A stretch of 64,000 nucleotides of DNA from Neobacillus vireti (lineage in GTDB: Bacteria > Bacillota > Bacilli > Bacillales > Cytobacillaceae): the NCBI RefSeq assembly GCF_001026695.1, contig NZ_LDNB01000002.1, positions 555,621-619,620 on the forward strand, given 5' to 3'. How positions within the stretch are numbered: position 1 is the stretch's first letter; the number at the start of each line of letters is the position of its first letter. Positions 1 to 9,007 of this stretch are shown here, piece after piece. The notes below the pieces were generated by a model. That model saw nothing but the letters and a program-made list of their open reading frames with translations. It was not told the origin of the DNA and made no database searches. The position numbers were made by a program, and so were the translations under genes.

Positions 1-287
1 CATTTTCAGTAAATATACTTGCTTCAGATCAACAAGAACTATCGATGATTTTTGCGGGACAGATAAAAGAACCTCGTGAAGTGGCATTTGATCGTCTTGA
101 TGGAAAGCCAGTTTTGGCTGGTGCTGTCGCACAAATTGCCTGTGAGGTTTCAGCGGAACATGTAGAAGGCGACCATACACTTTTTATCGGCAAAGTTACC
201 GATATTCACCTAGAAGATGCAGAACCACTGATTTTTTACAGTGGACGGTACCGAGCACTTGCGGAAGAAAAGGCAGTTACTATGTAA
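1..287 (+). CDS. Flavin reductase (HpaC/HsaB-like), C-terminal part
   Basis: The reading frame is open from base 3, so the gene begins upstream of the window; about 95 residues remain. The visible part runs FSVNILASDQQELS, then FAGQ, then a beta-rich segment with GDHTLFIGKVTD and a terminal LIFYSGRYRAL. These are the typical end of the NAD(P)H:FMN/FAD reductase small components of two-component monooxygenases (HpaC, HsaB). The family supplies reduced flavin to a separate oxygenase. Two possible partners lie in this window: the acyl-CoA-dehydrogenase-fold protein at 6860 and the HpaB-type protein at 18275 (minus). Which one it serves is not decidable here. A hairpin follows the stop. Confidence 0.85.
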   Translation, partial: FSVNILASDQQELSMIFAGQIKEPREVAFDRLDGKPVLAGAVAQIACEVSAEHVEGDHTLFIGKVTDIHLEDAEPLIFYSGRYRALAEEKAVTM

Positions 288-314
288 GTAATATCATTTG
301 TAACTTAATAATAG

Positions 315-350
315 CTAAAGACTCCTTTTCTTACGGTTAGGAGTCTTTAG
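315..350 (+). terminator. Hairpin after flavin reductase
   Basis: A perfect 12-bp inverted repeat (CTAAAGACTCCT / AGGAGTCTTTAG, arms 315-326 and 339-350) lies between the reductase stop and the next ribosome site. No T-tract follows on the plus strand (TGTAAAAAAAA), so termination would be weak. It may instead stabilise the upstream 3' end. Confidence 0.5.
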
Positions 351-376
351 TGTAAAAAAAATCTGGAGGTGCCAAA

Positions 377-1366
377 ATGGGAATCAAAGTTGTTAGATTT
401 GAAAAAGAAAACCAAGAACAATGGGGTGTTCTATCGGGAGAGGAATTACTTATTCTTGAAAATACATATGCGAGTTTAGCTGAATTTTTGGAAAAAGGAA
501 TAGATGAAGCAAAATCGATTCAAGCAAAGGTAAATGTTGAAACCATTCCGTTTAATGAAGTGACTATATTAAGTCCGGTAACAAAGCCGGCAAGAATTAT
601 TTGTCAGGGGGTTAACTATTCCACGCATCGGTCCGAGACAGGAATGGAAGCATCCAGACCTCCATATAACATGATATTTAGCAAAGCTGATAGTTCACTA
701 TCTGGGGCATACAGTGAAATCAAGAGACCTCCCCATGTAAAATTACTGGATTATGAATTAGAACTCGGACTTGTGATTGGAGCAAATATTTCGGAAGCTG
801 TAGAAGTATCTAATGAAAATCTTCATCAATATATTGCCGGTTTAGTAATTGTGAATGATGTTTCTGCACGGGATGTTCAACTTCCTCAAGGTCAATGGTT
901 AAAGGGAAAGAGCTACCGGACTTTTTGTCCAACAGGTCCTTATCTTTACCTGCTCGATAAGGAAGAACTGCCATTCATACATGACCTAGAGCTTAATCTA
1001 TGGGTGAATGATGAACTAAGGCAATCTGCCAACTCTAGCCAGCTGCTTTATAAACCAGCCGAGACGTTATCGGAGCTTTCAGAAGTGATGGATTTATCTC
1101 CTGGGGATTTGATTGTAACGGGAACTGGCGGCGGAGTGGCATTAAACCTTACTCGCGAAGTAAATGAGCTAATGGCAAACCTATCCATACCCTATCAACA
1201 GAAACTAGATCTACTGGTAGAGAATCAATTAAGAAGTGGAAAATATTTAAAGGATGGCGATACCATTCGCTGCGAAATTAAAAGTGCAGATGGTGTAATA
1301 GATTTGGGAGAACAAATGAACAAAATAGTCATGAATAAAGAAAAAAGTCTGATTGATTCCAAATAG
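377..1366 (+). CDS. Fumarylacetoacetate hydrolase family protein
   Basis: 329 residues, with a GGAGGTG ribosome site 8 nt before the ATG. An N-terminal cap-like region of about 70 residues is followed by the FAH fold. The metal-binding pattern is visible: the Glu pair in LDYELELGLVIG (E127, E129) and the Asp in VNDVSARD (D161), followed by KSYRTFCPTGPYL and GTGGGV. The family comprises C-C bond hydrolases, decarboxylases and hydratases that act on 2-oxo acids, often late in aromatic meta-cleavage pathways. The gene lies between a flavin reductase and an aromatic-sensing regulator, which supports a role in the same catabolic route. The exact substrate cannot be read from the sequence. Confidence 0.85.
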   Translation: MGIKVVRFEKENQEQWGVLSGEELLILENTYASLAEFLEKGIDEAKSIQAKVNVETIPFNEVTILSPVTKPARIICQGVNYSTHRSETGMEASRPPYNMIFSKADSSLSGAYSEIKRPPHVKLLDYELELGLVIGANISEAVEVSNENLHQYIAGLVIVNDVSARDVQLPQGQWLKGKSYRTFCPTGPYLYLLDKEELPFIHDLELNLWVNDELRQSANSSQLLYKPAETLSELSEVMDLSPGDLIVTGTGGGVALNLTREVNELMANLSIPYQQKLDLLVENQLRSGKYLKDGDTIRCEIKSADGVIDLGEQMNKIVMNKEKSLIDSK

Positions 1367-1407
1367 ACCCTATATTTACACTGGAAATTTAAGGAATGGG
1401 TGAGATT

Positions 1408-3264
1408 ATGAATAGTAATCTAGCAAATATATTGGAAACAGGCAGCCCAGATAATGGCAATAAAAAAATTCTAACGACTACTAGTGCTTTTGGAATTTTG
1501 CGAAAAGGAATCATCGAAAATTTAGGAACAAAGCGAGCAAAAGGATTTCTCCTCCGCTACGGTTGGAGCTTAGGTGTTACTGATGCGGATGAAGCGATGA
1601 AAACTATTTCCTCTATAGAAGATCTCCTAAATCAGGCATCCATCCTTCATTTAAGGTCAGGTCAAATTAAAGACATAAAGTCCGAAAGAATTATTGAAAT
1701 GAGTGATTCAGAAACGATTAAATCGATTCTTGGAAAAGGAAAGTGGATTGACTCATTTGAAGCAACTGAGCACCTTAAACATCATGGTACATCTGACATT
1801 CCGGTTTGCCATACGTTGACAGGTTATGCAAGCGGTTATATGACAACAGTTTGCAAGAGGAGCGTCATTGTAAAGGAAATTAGCTGCATTGCTAAAGGGG
1901 ACGCTGAATGTTGTTTCGAGGCAAGGCTTCAGGAGGATTGGGGAAGTTCAATTAACAGTGAGTTAGCATTTTATCAAGAAACCAACATCATTGAAGAATT
2001 AGAGTATACCTACGAGCAAATATTAGAGCAGCGAAATTATATCGAAAAGGTTTCAAAATTTCATAAGAAATTAACGGAAAGTGTATCGAATGGGAGCAAT
2101 TTGCAGGATATTGCTGATACCACCTTTAAATTATTTAGAATTCCAATATCGATAGAGGACTTGAGTTTTCAAAAAATAGTTTTCTCAGGAATGGACGAAG
2201 AAGAGTATTTTCGGCTTAATCATGAATTGAAACAGAGCCTAATTCGAAAAAACAGGAGAAATAACAACATCCTGCCACTATTTAATGAGACCACTAAATT
2301 GAGAACAGAAAATCAAGAACGTCTTATTACACCAATCATTGTTCAAAGAAAGGTAATTGGCTATTGCACCTTCCTTTATAAAAAGAATACAGTGAAAAAC
2401 ATGGAGAATAATATTATGTTTATCGAGCGGTTTGCCAATGCCGCTTCCTTATACCTTTTGAATGAAAAAACCAGCTTTGAGGCATTAGAAAAAATGAAAG
2501 GGTATTTTTTAGAGCAAATTATTAAAGGACAATATTCTTCTAAAGAGGAAATCATCAACCGCGGTCGGTATATGGGATTTGAACTGGAAAAACCATTTTA
2601 TATTGCTGCAATTAACTTTCAAGAGAGAGGAAAGGTAGCCAAAAATCAGATTGATCACTATGATCAGGTACTAGAAACCATCGCAAAATATCTTGATATC
2701 CAAGGAGATAAAGTGTTAATTGGCCTGTATGAGGGTCAAATTATTATGCTGATTCCTGAAATGAATAATCTCCTTCCGAAAATGGGAAAAATTTTAAAAC
2801 ATGTAGAAACTACTTATCCTTCCTACCGATATAAAATCGGCATCAGTGATAAATCGGAAGAAATTGAGTGTATAGTAGATTACCTAGAAGAATCTTTAAT
2901 AGCATTGAGGATGGCGACTGAAAAGAAAATAATCAGTTTTAAGGATTTAGGAATTGTTGGGGTCCTAATTAATTCAAAAAATGTCAGCGGTATCAAAAAA
3001 ATTGCCAAACAAGAATTAGGACCGCTCTATCAGCAGAAAGACGCAAAACAAAAAGAGTTAATCAAAACACTATATGTTTTTTTGGCGAATGGTGGAAAAC
3101 TCCAGCAAACCATGGATGACCTTTCTTTGTCTATGAGTGGACTTATGTATCGGATTAATAAAATTGAAACGTTAATCAATAAAAATCTGCGGGATTCTTC
3201 ACAAAGTTATCAGCTTTTACTCATACTTGATTCATTGCTGGCTTTGGGAGAGCTGGTGATATAG
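1408..3264 (+). CDS. Aromatic-sensing regulator: XylR_N + V4R + PucR-type HTH
   Basis: 618 residues from the ATG at 1408, which follows GGGTGAG at a good distance. An in-frame ATG at 1396 lies directly on its only AGGA and is less likely. The N-terminal 25-125 resembles the XylR/DmpR effector domain (ILRKGIIENLGTKRAKGFLLRYGWSLG). Residues about 135-190 look like a V4R domain with Cys and His (VCHTLTGYASGYM, AECCFEA). The middle is a GAF-like segment plus a GGDEF-like region, and the C-terminus (about 550-610) is the PucR/CdaR helix-turn-helix (GGKLQQTMDDLSLS, MYRINKIETL). XylR_N-V4R modules are classically attached to sigma-54 AAA+ activators; here there is no AAA+ domain, so sigma-A-type regulation is expected. 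It probably controls the surrounding catabolic genes in response to a phenolic ligand (inference). Confidence 0.8.
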   Translation: MNSNLANILETGSPDNGNKKILTTTSAFGILRKGIIENLGTKRAKGFLLRYGWSLGVTDADEAMKTISSIEDLLNQASILHLRSGQIKDIKSERIIEMSDSETIKSILGKGKWIDSFEATEHLKHHGTSDIPVCHTLTGYASGYMTTVCKRSVIVKEISCIAKGDAECCFEARLQEDWGSSINSELAFYQETNIIEELEYTYEQILEQRNYIEKVSKFHKKLTESVSNGSNLQDIADTTFKLFRIPISIEDLSFQKIVFSGMDEEEYFRLNHELKQSLIRKNRRNNNILPLFNETTKLRTENQERLITPIIVQRKVIGYCTFLYKKNTVKNMENNIMFIERFANAASLYLLNEKTSFEALEKMKGYFLEQIIKGQYSSKEEIINRGRYMGFELEKPFYIAAINFQERGKVAKNQIDHYDQVLETIAKYLDIQGDKVLIGLYEGQIIMLIPEMNNLLPKMGKILKHVETTYPSYRYKIGISDKSEEIECIVDYLEESLIALRMATEKKIISFKDLGIVGVLINSKNVSGIKKIAKQELGPLYQQKDAKQKELIKTLYVFLANGGKLQQTMDDLSLSMSGLMYRINKIETLINKNLRDSSQSYQLLLILDSLLALGELVI

Positions 3265-3272
3265 AAAAAAAG

Positions 3273-3298
3273 CAGTCCTAGCCTTAGGATTGTTTTTT
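3273..3298 (+). terminator. Rho-independent terminator
   Basis: An 8-bp stem (CAGTCCTA / TAGGATTG, one G-T pair) with a 4-nt loop is followed by TTTTTTCTTTG, directly after the regulator stop. Confidence 0.9.
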
Positions 3299-3470
3299 CT
3301 TTGTTCTGGGGCAAAACCAATAAAAATTACCGAAAAAGTAGTGGGAATTGAATAGTTTTATCTCTAGAAACAAAATATTGAATTTTCTAAAATTAAAACA
3401 AGTTAAAGTTTTATTAGAAAGTAAATGGAATTGCTTTCGATTTTCGGGAATAAGGAGGAACAAATCTAGG

Positions 3471-4310
3471 ATGGCAAATATTACGCAAAAATTAATGAAA
3501 ACGAATAACTTTGAAACGTATTTAAATCGAACTGGTGAAGGAAATTCTGAAGTCATTTTATTTTTACATGGTTCTGGACCTGGTGTGTTCGCATGGGCCA
3601 ATTGGCGTTATGCCTTGGCTGCCTGCAGTGAGGAATATGATTGTCTTGCACCTGATCTGCTCGGCTTTGGTAATAGCAGTCACCCTAATCCACTTCCAAA
3701 GAACAGACAGGGATGGATGGATCATTGGGTCAATCAGTTGATTGAACTGCTTGATGAACTGGGGATTCAAAAAGCCCATGTTGTTGGAAATTCGTTAGGC
3801 TGTTCCGTTGCACTTGAACTGCTCCTGGAACATCCAGAACGCTTTGGGAAAGTGGTTCTAATGGGACCTGGGGGAACACCAAATACGAAACTTAGTACGG
3901 AGCTTGCTCGAGCCAAAGGATTTTATGATAATCCATCCGAAAAGAAAATGCGTCAAATAATGAGCTGGTTTGTCTACGATGCCGAAAAGCTAGCGCCTGA
4001 AATAGACGCACTTGCAGAAACTCGTTATGAGACAGCCATGCGTCCGGAAATCAATCTTTCCAATGAATCTATTTTTGCAACCACTCCTGTACCAGTACCT
4101 GTAACCGCCCTAAAGCGAATCCAGCACCCAGTGTTACTCGTACATGGCCGTGATGATATGGTTTGCTCTGTTGAGTCCAGCTACTACCTCTTGTCCTACC
4201 TGCCAAATGTTCAGCTGCATGTTTATGGACAAACCGGTCATTGGACGCAAATTGAGCAGCAGGAAAGCTTTAATCATTTAATTCAAAGTTATTTTTCAAG
4301 TAAACTCTAG
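3471..4310 (+). CDS. Alpha/beta hydrolase, meta-cleavage product hydrolase type
   Basis: 279 residues from the ATG at 3471, which has AAGGAGG 12 nt upstream; the frame is open further upstream but has no ribosome site there. The alpha/beta-hydrolase landmarks are all present: oxyanion-hole HGSGPG (33-38), nucleophile elbow GNSLG (Ser108), acid in HGRDD (Asp228) and His257 in GQTGHW. HGSGPG and the GNSLGC elbow are characteristic of the MhpC/BphD/HsaD C-C hydrolases that cleave extradiol ring-opening products. An extradiol dioxygenase follows 11 bp downstream, so the two most likely act consecutively. The ring substrate is unknown. Confidence 0.88.
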   Translation: MANITQKLMKTNNFETYLNRTGEGNSEVILFLHGSGPGVFAWANWRYALAACSEEYDCLAPDLLGFGNSSHPNPLPKNRQGWMDHWVNQLIELLDELGIQKAHVVGNSLGCSVALELLLEHPERFGKVVLMGPGGTPNTKLSTELARAKGFYDNPSEKKMRQIMSWFVYDAEKLAPEIDALAETRYETAMRPEINLSNESIFATTPVPVPVTALKRIQHPVLLVHGRDDMVCSVESSYYLLSYLPNVQLHVYGQTGHWTQIEQQESFNHLIQSYFSSKL

Positions 4311-4321
4311 GAGGTAAAAAA

Positions 4322-5275
4322 ATGTCGTTGCCAGAGATTGCAAAACTTGGACACGTAGCACTTGTCACACCAGATCTTGAAAAATCACTATGGTTCTTCA
4401 GGGATGTAATAGGATTGGAAGTAACAGAAGAAGTAAATGGAACCTATTATCTACGGGCATGGGGAGACTTTGAACATCACACCCTTTCGTTAACGGCAGG
4501 AGACCGCGGCTATGTTGATCATATTGCATGGAGAACCAAGCGTCCTGAAGATGTCGAAGGTTTTGCTAAACTGCTCAAAAAAGCAGGGACAGAAGTCAAA
4601 TGGATTGAAGCAGGTGAAGAAACAGGGCATGGAAGGGCGATCCGTTTTAAATTGCCAAGCCTGCATTCTTTTGAAATCTATTACGATGTGGAAAAACCGA
4701 AAGCAGATGAAAAAAGACGGTCGGTTTTGAAAAATCAAACCTACAAAGCATGGGCACGCGGCTGCTCCCCAAGGAGATTTGACCATGTAAATATTGCCAC
4801 TTCTATGGATGTTGGGGAAATACTTGATTACTTAGGAAAGCAATTAGGCTTTAAACTGCGTGAGTATGTGAAGTATCAAAATGAAAAAATTGTTGCCGGC
4901 TGGATGAGTGTGACTCCTCTAGTTCATGATATTGCAGTCATTACACGTCCACAGGCAAAAACACCAAACCAGCTCCACCATATTTCTTACTGGTTAGACA
5001 ATGCTCAAGATATTCTAAGAGCTGCAGATATATTGAAAGAAAACGGAATCCATTTTATCGGACCGGGAAAGCATGGCGTTTCCCAAGCATTTTATCTTTA
5101 TGTGATCGATCCGGGAAGCGGCTGCCGTGTTGAATTGTTCAGCGGATCCTACTTAATCTTAGAACCAGACTGGGAGCCTGTTGAATGGACCGAGGAAGAT
5201 CACTCGATCGGCAACACCTATTGGGGCGATTCTGTGATGGATAAGGAAATGAATAAACCAACCATTGAAGCTTAA
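4322..5275 (+). CDS. Extradiol (catechol 2,3-type) dioxygenase, VOC family
   Basis: 317 residues with GGAGG before the ATG. Two vicinal-oxygen-chelate repeats are seen: 8-125 (LGHVALVTPDLEKSLWFF) and 152-275 (RFDHVNIATSM). The C-terminal repeat carries the Fe(II) facial triad: His155 (FDHVNI), a His of the HHISYW pair (219-220) and Glu271 (CRVELF). The type I extradiol dioxygenase signature around 235-275 (GIHFIGPGKHG, FYLYVIDPGSGCRVELFSG) is close to consensus. It opens a catecholic ring next to the hydroxyls, and the upstream hydrolase would cleave the product. Operon position after the hydrolase supports this pairing. Confidence 0.92.
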   Translation: MSLPEIAKLGHVALVTPDLEKSLWFFRDVIGLEVTEEVNGTYYLRAWGDFEHHTLSLTAGDRGYVDHIAWRTKRPEDVEGFAKLLKKAGTEVKWIEAGEETGHGRAIRFKLPSLHSFEIYYDVEKPKADEKRRSVLKNQTYKAWARGCSPRRFDHVNIATSMDVGEILDYLGKQLGFKLREYVKYQNEKIVAGWMSVTPLVHDIAVITRPQAKTPNQLHHISYWLDNAQDILRAADILKENGIHFIGPGKHGVSQAFYLYVIDPGSGCRVELFSGSYLILEPDWEPVEWTEEDHSIGNTYWGDSVMDKEMNKPTIEA

Positions 5276-5283
5276 AATAATGT

Positions 5284-5313
5284 GCTGACTCAACACCACC
5301 AAATTGAGTCAGC
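5284..5313 (+). terminator. Hairpin after dioxygenase gene
   Basis: A perfect 10-bp stem (GCTGACTCAA / TTGAGTCAGC) is followed by TTATTTAAAA. The T-tract is poor, so it may be a partial terminator or processing point inside a long operon. Confidence 0.6.
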
Positions 5314-5339
5314 TTATTTAAAAAGAAAGGAAGAGGTCT

Positions 5340-6845
5340 GTGACTGACATTAGAAAGTATGAAACAGACATTGTGGTCGTTGGAGCAGGAAATGCTGCGA
5401 TGTGTGCTGCTATTTCCGCACGTGAAAATGGCGCATCAGTCATGGTATTAGAAAAGGCACCAGAAGCAGAAAAAGGTGGAAACAGCACTTACACACATGG
5501 TTCAATCCGGTTTGCCTATGACGGCAATAATGATTTAAAACAAATCATGCCTGACCTAACAGCGGAAGATTTTGCAATCACAGACTTCGGATCCTACACG
5601 GAAGAGGAATTCTTTCATGATATGTGCCGTATGACAGAATACCGTACCGATCCAGAGCTCGCGTCACTCCTAACCGGTAATAGTTTTGAAACGATGAAAT
5701 GGCTTGTGTCCCATAAGGTGAGATTTGTGCCTATTTATGGGCGCCAAGCCTTTAAAGTGGATGGTAAATTCAAATTTTGGGGCGGAATGATTGCCGAATC
5801 GGTCGGTGGCGGTCCAGGTTTAGTCGACTCACTGCATGAGGAAGCAGCAAGACTAGGTGTGCACGTATTATTCGATGCCATGGCAACCGAACTGATTCAT
5901 GATGACGATGGGGTTCATGGAGTTATTTTTAAACATAATAGAAAGACGACAGAAGTCCGTGCCAAAGCAGTGATCTTAGCTTCTGGGGGCTTTCATGCCA
6001 ATCCAGAAATGCGGACCCGTTATTTAGGTCCGAAATGGGATTTAGCTCATGCTAGAGGCAGCCGTTATAACACGGGTGAGGGGATTCAAATGGCATTAAA
6101 TATTGGTGCGATTGCCTGTGGAAACTGGTCAGGATGCCACTCGGTAGGCGGAGACCGTTACCTGCCGGAATTCACAGAAGGCTTTCAAAGGCTAAGCTAT
6201 CCATTTGGCATTATCGTAAACTCAGAGGGCAAACGGTTTGTTGATGAAGGAGCAGACTTTCGAAACTATACGTATGCAAAATACGGCAAGCTGATTCTTG
6301 AACAGCCTGGCCAATTTGCCTGGCAGATATTCGATCAAAAGGTGTCCGGTCTATTACGGGAAGAATATCGAGGCAAACAGGTAACTAAAGTGAAGGCAAA
6401 AACATTGAAAGAATTGGCAGAGAAACTTGAAGGTGTTGATAATGAAGAATTTTTACGGACGGTAAAGGAATACAATGAGGCTGTCACTAAAAATATCCCC
6501 TTCAACCCGAATGAAAAAGATGGACGGTGTACAGAAGGATTAGCGGTCAAGAAATCTAACTGGGCCAATACCTTGGATGAAGGCCCATTCGAAGCATATG
6601 CCGTTACATGTGGGATTACTTTTACCTTTGGAGGCTTAAAAACGAATACAAAGGCTGAAGTACAAGACGTGCTGTATCAGCCCATTCCAGGATTGTACGC
6701 TGCAGGAGAACTCGTTGGCGGATTATTCTATTTTAACTATCCTGGAGGTGCCGGCTTAATGGCAGGCTCTGTTTTTGGAAAAATTGCTGGTGAAAATGCT
6801 TCACGATATAGCCATCAAGTAAAAGAAAAAAAGGAGATTCTATAA
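5340..6845 (+). CDS. FAD-dependent dehydrogenase, fumarate reductase/TcuA-like (copy 1)
   Basis: 501 residues; GTG start with AAGGAAGAGG upstream. The N-terminal FAD dinucleotide fold is clear (VVVGAGNAAMCAA, then LEKAPEAEKGGNSTYTHG), and the GG doublet region IPGLYAAGELVGGLFYFNYPGG closes the FAD site. The family (FAD_binding_2) includes fumarate reductase, tricarballylate dehydrogenase TcuA and 3-ketosteroid delta-1-dehydrogenase. The start of this copy looks most like TcuA, but specificity is not assigned. No Fe-S or heme domain is present, so electrons may pass to the EtfBA pair encoded further down (inference). It is 5 bp from the next stop-start junction. Confidence 0.85.
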   Translation: MTDIRKYETDIVVVGAGNAAMCAAISARENGASVMVLEKAPEAEKGGNSTYTHGSIRFAYDGNNDLKQIMPDLTAEDFAITDFGSYTEEEFFHDMCRMTEYRTDPELASLLTGNSFETMKWLVSHKVRFVPIYGRQAFKVDGKFKFWGGMIAESVGGGPGLVDSLHEEAARLGVHVLFDAMATELIHDDDGVHGVIFKHNRKTTEVRAKAVILASGGFHANPEMRTRYLGPKWDLAHARGSRYNTGEGIQMALNIGAIACGNWSGCHSVGGDRYLPEFTEGFQRLSYPFGIIVNSEGKRFVDEGADFRNYTYAKYGKLILEQPGQFAWQIFDQKVSGLLREEYRGKQVTKVKAKTLKELAEKLEGVDNEEFLRTVKEYNEAVTKNIPFNPNEKDGRCTEGLAVKKSNWANTLDEGPFEAYAVTCGITFTFGGLKTNTKAEVQDVLYQPIPGLYAAGELVGGLFYFNYPGGAGLMAGSVFGKIAGENASRYSHQVKEKKEIL

Positions 6846-6859
6846 AAGGGGTGCTAAAA

Positions 6860-8029
6860 ATGGTAAGCAATATATTGGATGAAAACAAAGCCGAGTTGAG
6901 CTTGTTATTAAAAGGGGCCGAAAAGGTTGGGAAAATTGCAGAATCGGAAGCGCTAGAAGCAGATCAAAACAAAACAGTTTCAAAAAATGTCATTGATGCG
7001 ATGAAAGAGGCTCGATTATCCAAGTTGTTACTGCCGAAAAAATACGGAGAGCCTCAAGTAAATTTAAGAGAGTATTCCCAGATTATCCGCACCGTTGGAA
7101 AATATAATACCTCTGCTGCTTGGTTAACCTTTCTTTATTCCATTCATAATAGTTTGGTAGCTTTTATGACGAAAGAGGGAGCAGAAGAAGTGATGAATCA
7201 GGGCGGATTAATCGCAGATATTTTTGCTCCAATCGGAAAAGTAGAAAAAGATGGTGATGGTTTTCGAATCACTGGTAAGTATAGTTTTGTAAGCGGTATT
7301 TTATATAGTGACTGGGTGTCCCTTGCAGTGAAATTGAAGTTGGATAGTGAGGAGCCTGAACTATGCATGCTGACATTACCAATATCAGTTGTACAAATAG
7401 TCGAGAATTGGGATACCTTAGGACTTAGAGGTACGGGAAGCAATCAGGTAATTGTTGATAATGTTTATGTGCCCAAACATCACCTCATACGGCTTACGCA
7501 TGCGGATCGTACTGGCAGACCACCACAGGGTTATGATAAAGACTATCCACTATATGATGTTCCATTTTTCTCTTCCTTTTGTGTTGGTTTCCCAATGGTA
7601 GCGCTGGGTGGTGCGGAGCGTTTACTTCAGGAATTTAAGAACCGAACAGAAAATCGGGTACGTATGGGAGGGAATTCCGCGAAAGATTCCCGGCATCAAG
7701 GCGTATTGGCTGAATTAACGATTAAATATTACGAATCAGAAGGTCTTTTAGATAAATATATTACTTTATTGGAAAACTATGAAATGGGAAAAGAAGATAA
7801 ACGTGGTGAATTCGCTGCGATAAGATCAAAAATTACGAAGAACGTAACTGACATTGCTGTGAAAGTGTTATTGACACTTGGCGGATTCTCAATGTTTAAA
7901 GGAGATCCGATTGAAATGTTCGTACGCGATCTTTTAGCAGTGTGTACACATCGATCCAATCTTTACGAAGACTCGGTTGAAGCATTTGGAAAAACACAAT
8001 TTGGCTTTGATGTATCGATTAATGGGTAA
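6860..8029 (+). CDS. Acyl-CoA dehydrogenase-fold flavin monooxygenase (HsaA-like)
   Basis: 389 residues from the ATG at 6860, which follows GGGGTG; an in-frame GTG at 6851 is the alternative. The ACAD N-terminal helical domain, middle beta domain (FRITGKYSFVSGILYSDW, LGLRGTGSNQVIVDNVYVP) and C-terminal four-helix domain are present. The C-terminal type and the N-terminal TSAAWLTFLYSIHN segment resemble the group D flavoprotein monooxygenases (HsaA, 3-HSA hydroxylase; HpaH relatives), which use FADH2 from a reductase such as the one at the window start. Its neighbourhood with an extradiol dioxygenase and a C-C hydrolase parallels the hsaA/hsaC/hsaD set. A true acyl-CoA dehydrogenase role remains possible. 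Confidence 0.75.
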   Translation: MVSNILDENKAELSLLLKGAEKVGKIAESEALEADQNKTVSKNVIDAMKEARLSKLLLPKKYGEPQVNLREYSQIIRTVGKYNTSAAWLTFLYSIHNSLVAFMTKEGAEEVMNQGGLIADIFAPIGKVEKDGDGFRITGKYSFVSGILYSDWVSLAVKLKLDSEEPELCMLTLPISVVQIVENWDTLGLRGTGSNQVIVDNVYVPKHHLIRLTHADRTGRPPQGYDKDYPLYDVPFFSSFCVGFPMVALGGAERLLQEFKNRTENRVRMGGNSAKDSRHQGVLAELTIKYYESEGLLDKYITLLENYEMGKEDKRGEFAAIRSKITKNVTDIAVKVLLTLGGFSMFKGDPIEMFVRDLLAVCTHRSNLYEDSVEAFGKTQFGFDVSING

Positions 8030-8091
8030 TAGAATCCGGCAGGAAAATAATATTACGATTGAAGCATAAATGGATTAAAGGAGGCAGCTGT

Positions 8092-8952
8092 ATGGAAACG
8101 ATTTATTTGAATCCCGGAAATCTGCCATACTGGCAGCACAAGGCAAAACAGAGTGTCATGGCGCTTGGATTTTTCGATGGCATTCATAAAGGACACATTG
8201 AAGTAATTCAGACAGCTCTTCAGATAGCCAAAGAAAAAAATTTACCCTTAACTGTTATGAGTTTCTTTCCACATCCAAAAACAGTGTTATCGAATGGAAA
8301 AACAAAGGTAGATTATTTGATGCCGCTTTCAGATAAAGAGAAACTTTTTTGCGAATTTGGTGTCGATACCTTTTATATAGTTGAATTCGATCGGAAATTC
8401 TCGTCGTTGTCACCAGAAATGTTTGCCGCTAAATACCTAATCAATTTCGGTGTAGTCCATGCAGTTGCAGGTTTTGATTATACTTATGGCTTTCGCGGCG
8501 CGGGGAATATGGAAAGATTGAAAAGTGATTCAGGAGGAATCCTCGAAGTAACGAAAGTTAATAAAGTTGAATGCTGCGGGGAGAAAATTAGTTCAACCTG
8601 CATCCGTGAAAAATTGTCAAATGGGCATGTTGAAGATTTACCTGCCTTTTTAGGCCGACCCTATAGGATTAGCTGCACATGGGATGGCGGCGCTTTAAAG
8701 GTTAAGCCTTACAATACATTACCTGCTCCCGGGAGATATGCTGTTACGTTAGATGAAGGATATCAATCACAGGAAATGGAAGTGATTGTTACGGGAGAAA
8801 AAGAACTGATTCCGCTTCCAATTATTTCGGATAAAGTCACAAAAAGTGATGCAGATGTGTTTATTACTTGGAACCAACGGATCTTAGAAGATGTGAAAGA
8901 TTCAATCAATGAAAATAAGTGGATCCACTCTTCAAAATTCAGTTTCGTTTAG
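8092..8952 (+). CDS. RibF-like FAD synthetase without a complete flavokinase domain
   Basis: 286 residues from the ATG at 8092, which has AGGAGG 7 nt upstream. The FMN adenylyltransferase half is intact: GFFDGIHKGH (nucleotide-binding HxGH), SFFPHPK, AGFDYTYGFRGAGN and ISSTCIREKLSNG, LGRPYRI. Bacterial RibF proteins then carry a flavokinase domain of about 125 residues; here only about 85 diverged residues follow, with just LPAPGRYAV recalling that domain. The protein probably converts FMN to FAD but not riboflavin to FMN. Its place among several FAD enzymes suggests a dedicated cofactor supply for the catabolic operon (inference). The housekeeping ribF would be elsewhere. Confidence 0.82.
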   Translation: METIYLNPGNLPYWQHKAKQSVMALGFFDGIHKGHIEVIQTALQIAKEKNLPLTVMSFFPHPKTVLSNGKTKVDYLMPLSDKEKLFCEFGVDTFYIVEFDRKFSSLSPEMFAAKYLINFGVVHAVAGFDYTYGFRGAGNMERLKSDSGGILEVTKVNKVECCGEKISSTCIREKLSNGHVEDLPAFLGRPYRISCTWDGGALKVKPYNTLPAPGRYAVTLDEGYQSQEMEVIVTGEKELIPLPIISDKVTKSDADVFITWNQRILEDVKDSINENKWIHSSKFSFV

Positions 8953-9007
8953 AGCGGTTGAAAATAATAGAATGACAAATCAATTTTTTTATAAAAGGGG
9001 ACTGTAA

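Noticed and set aside
4490..4786. Long open frames antisense to conserved genes (for example here, 10038-10349, 13457-13762 and 51223-51660)
   Set aside because: They mirror the codon pattern of clearly conserved genes, have no plausible ribosome sites and show no recognisable protein features.
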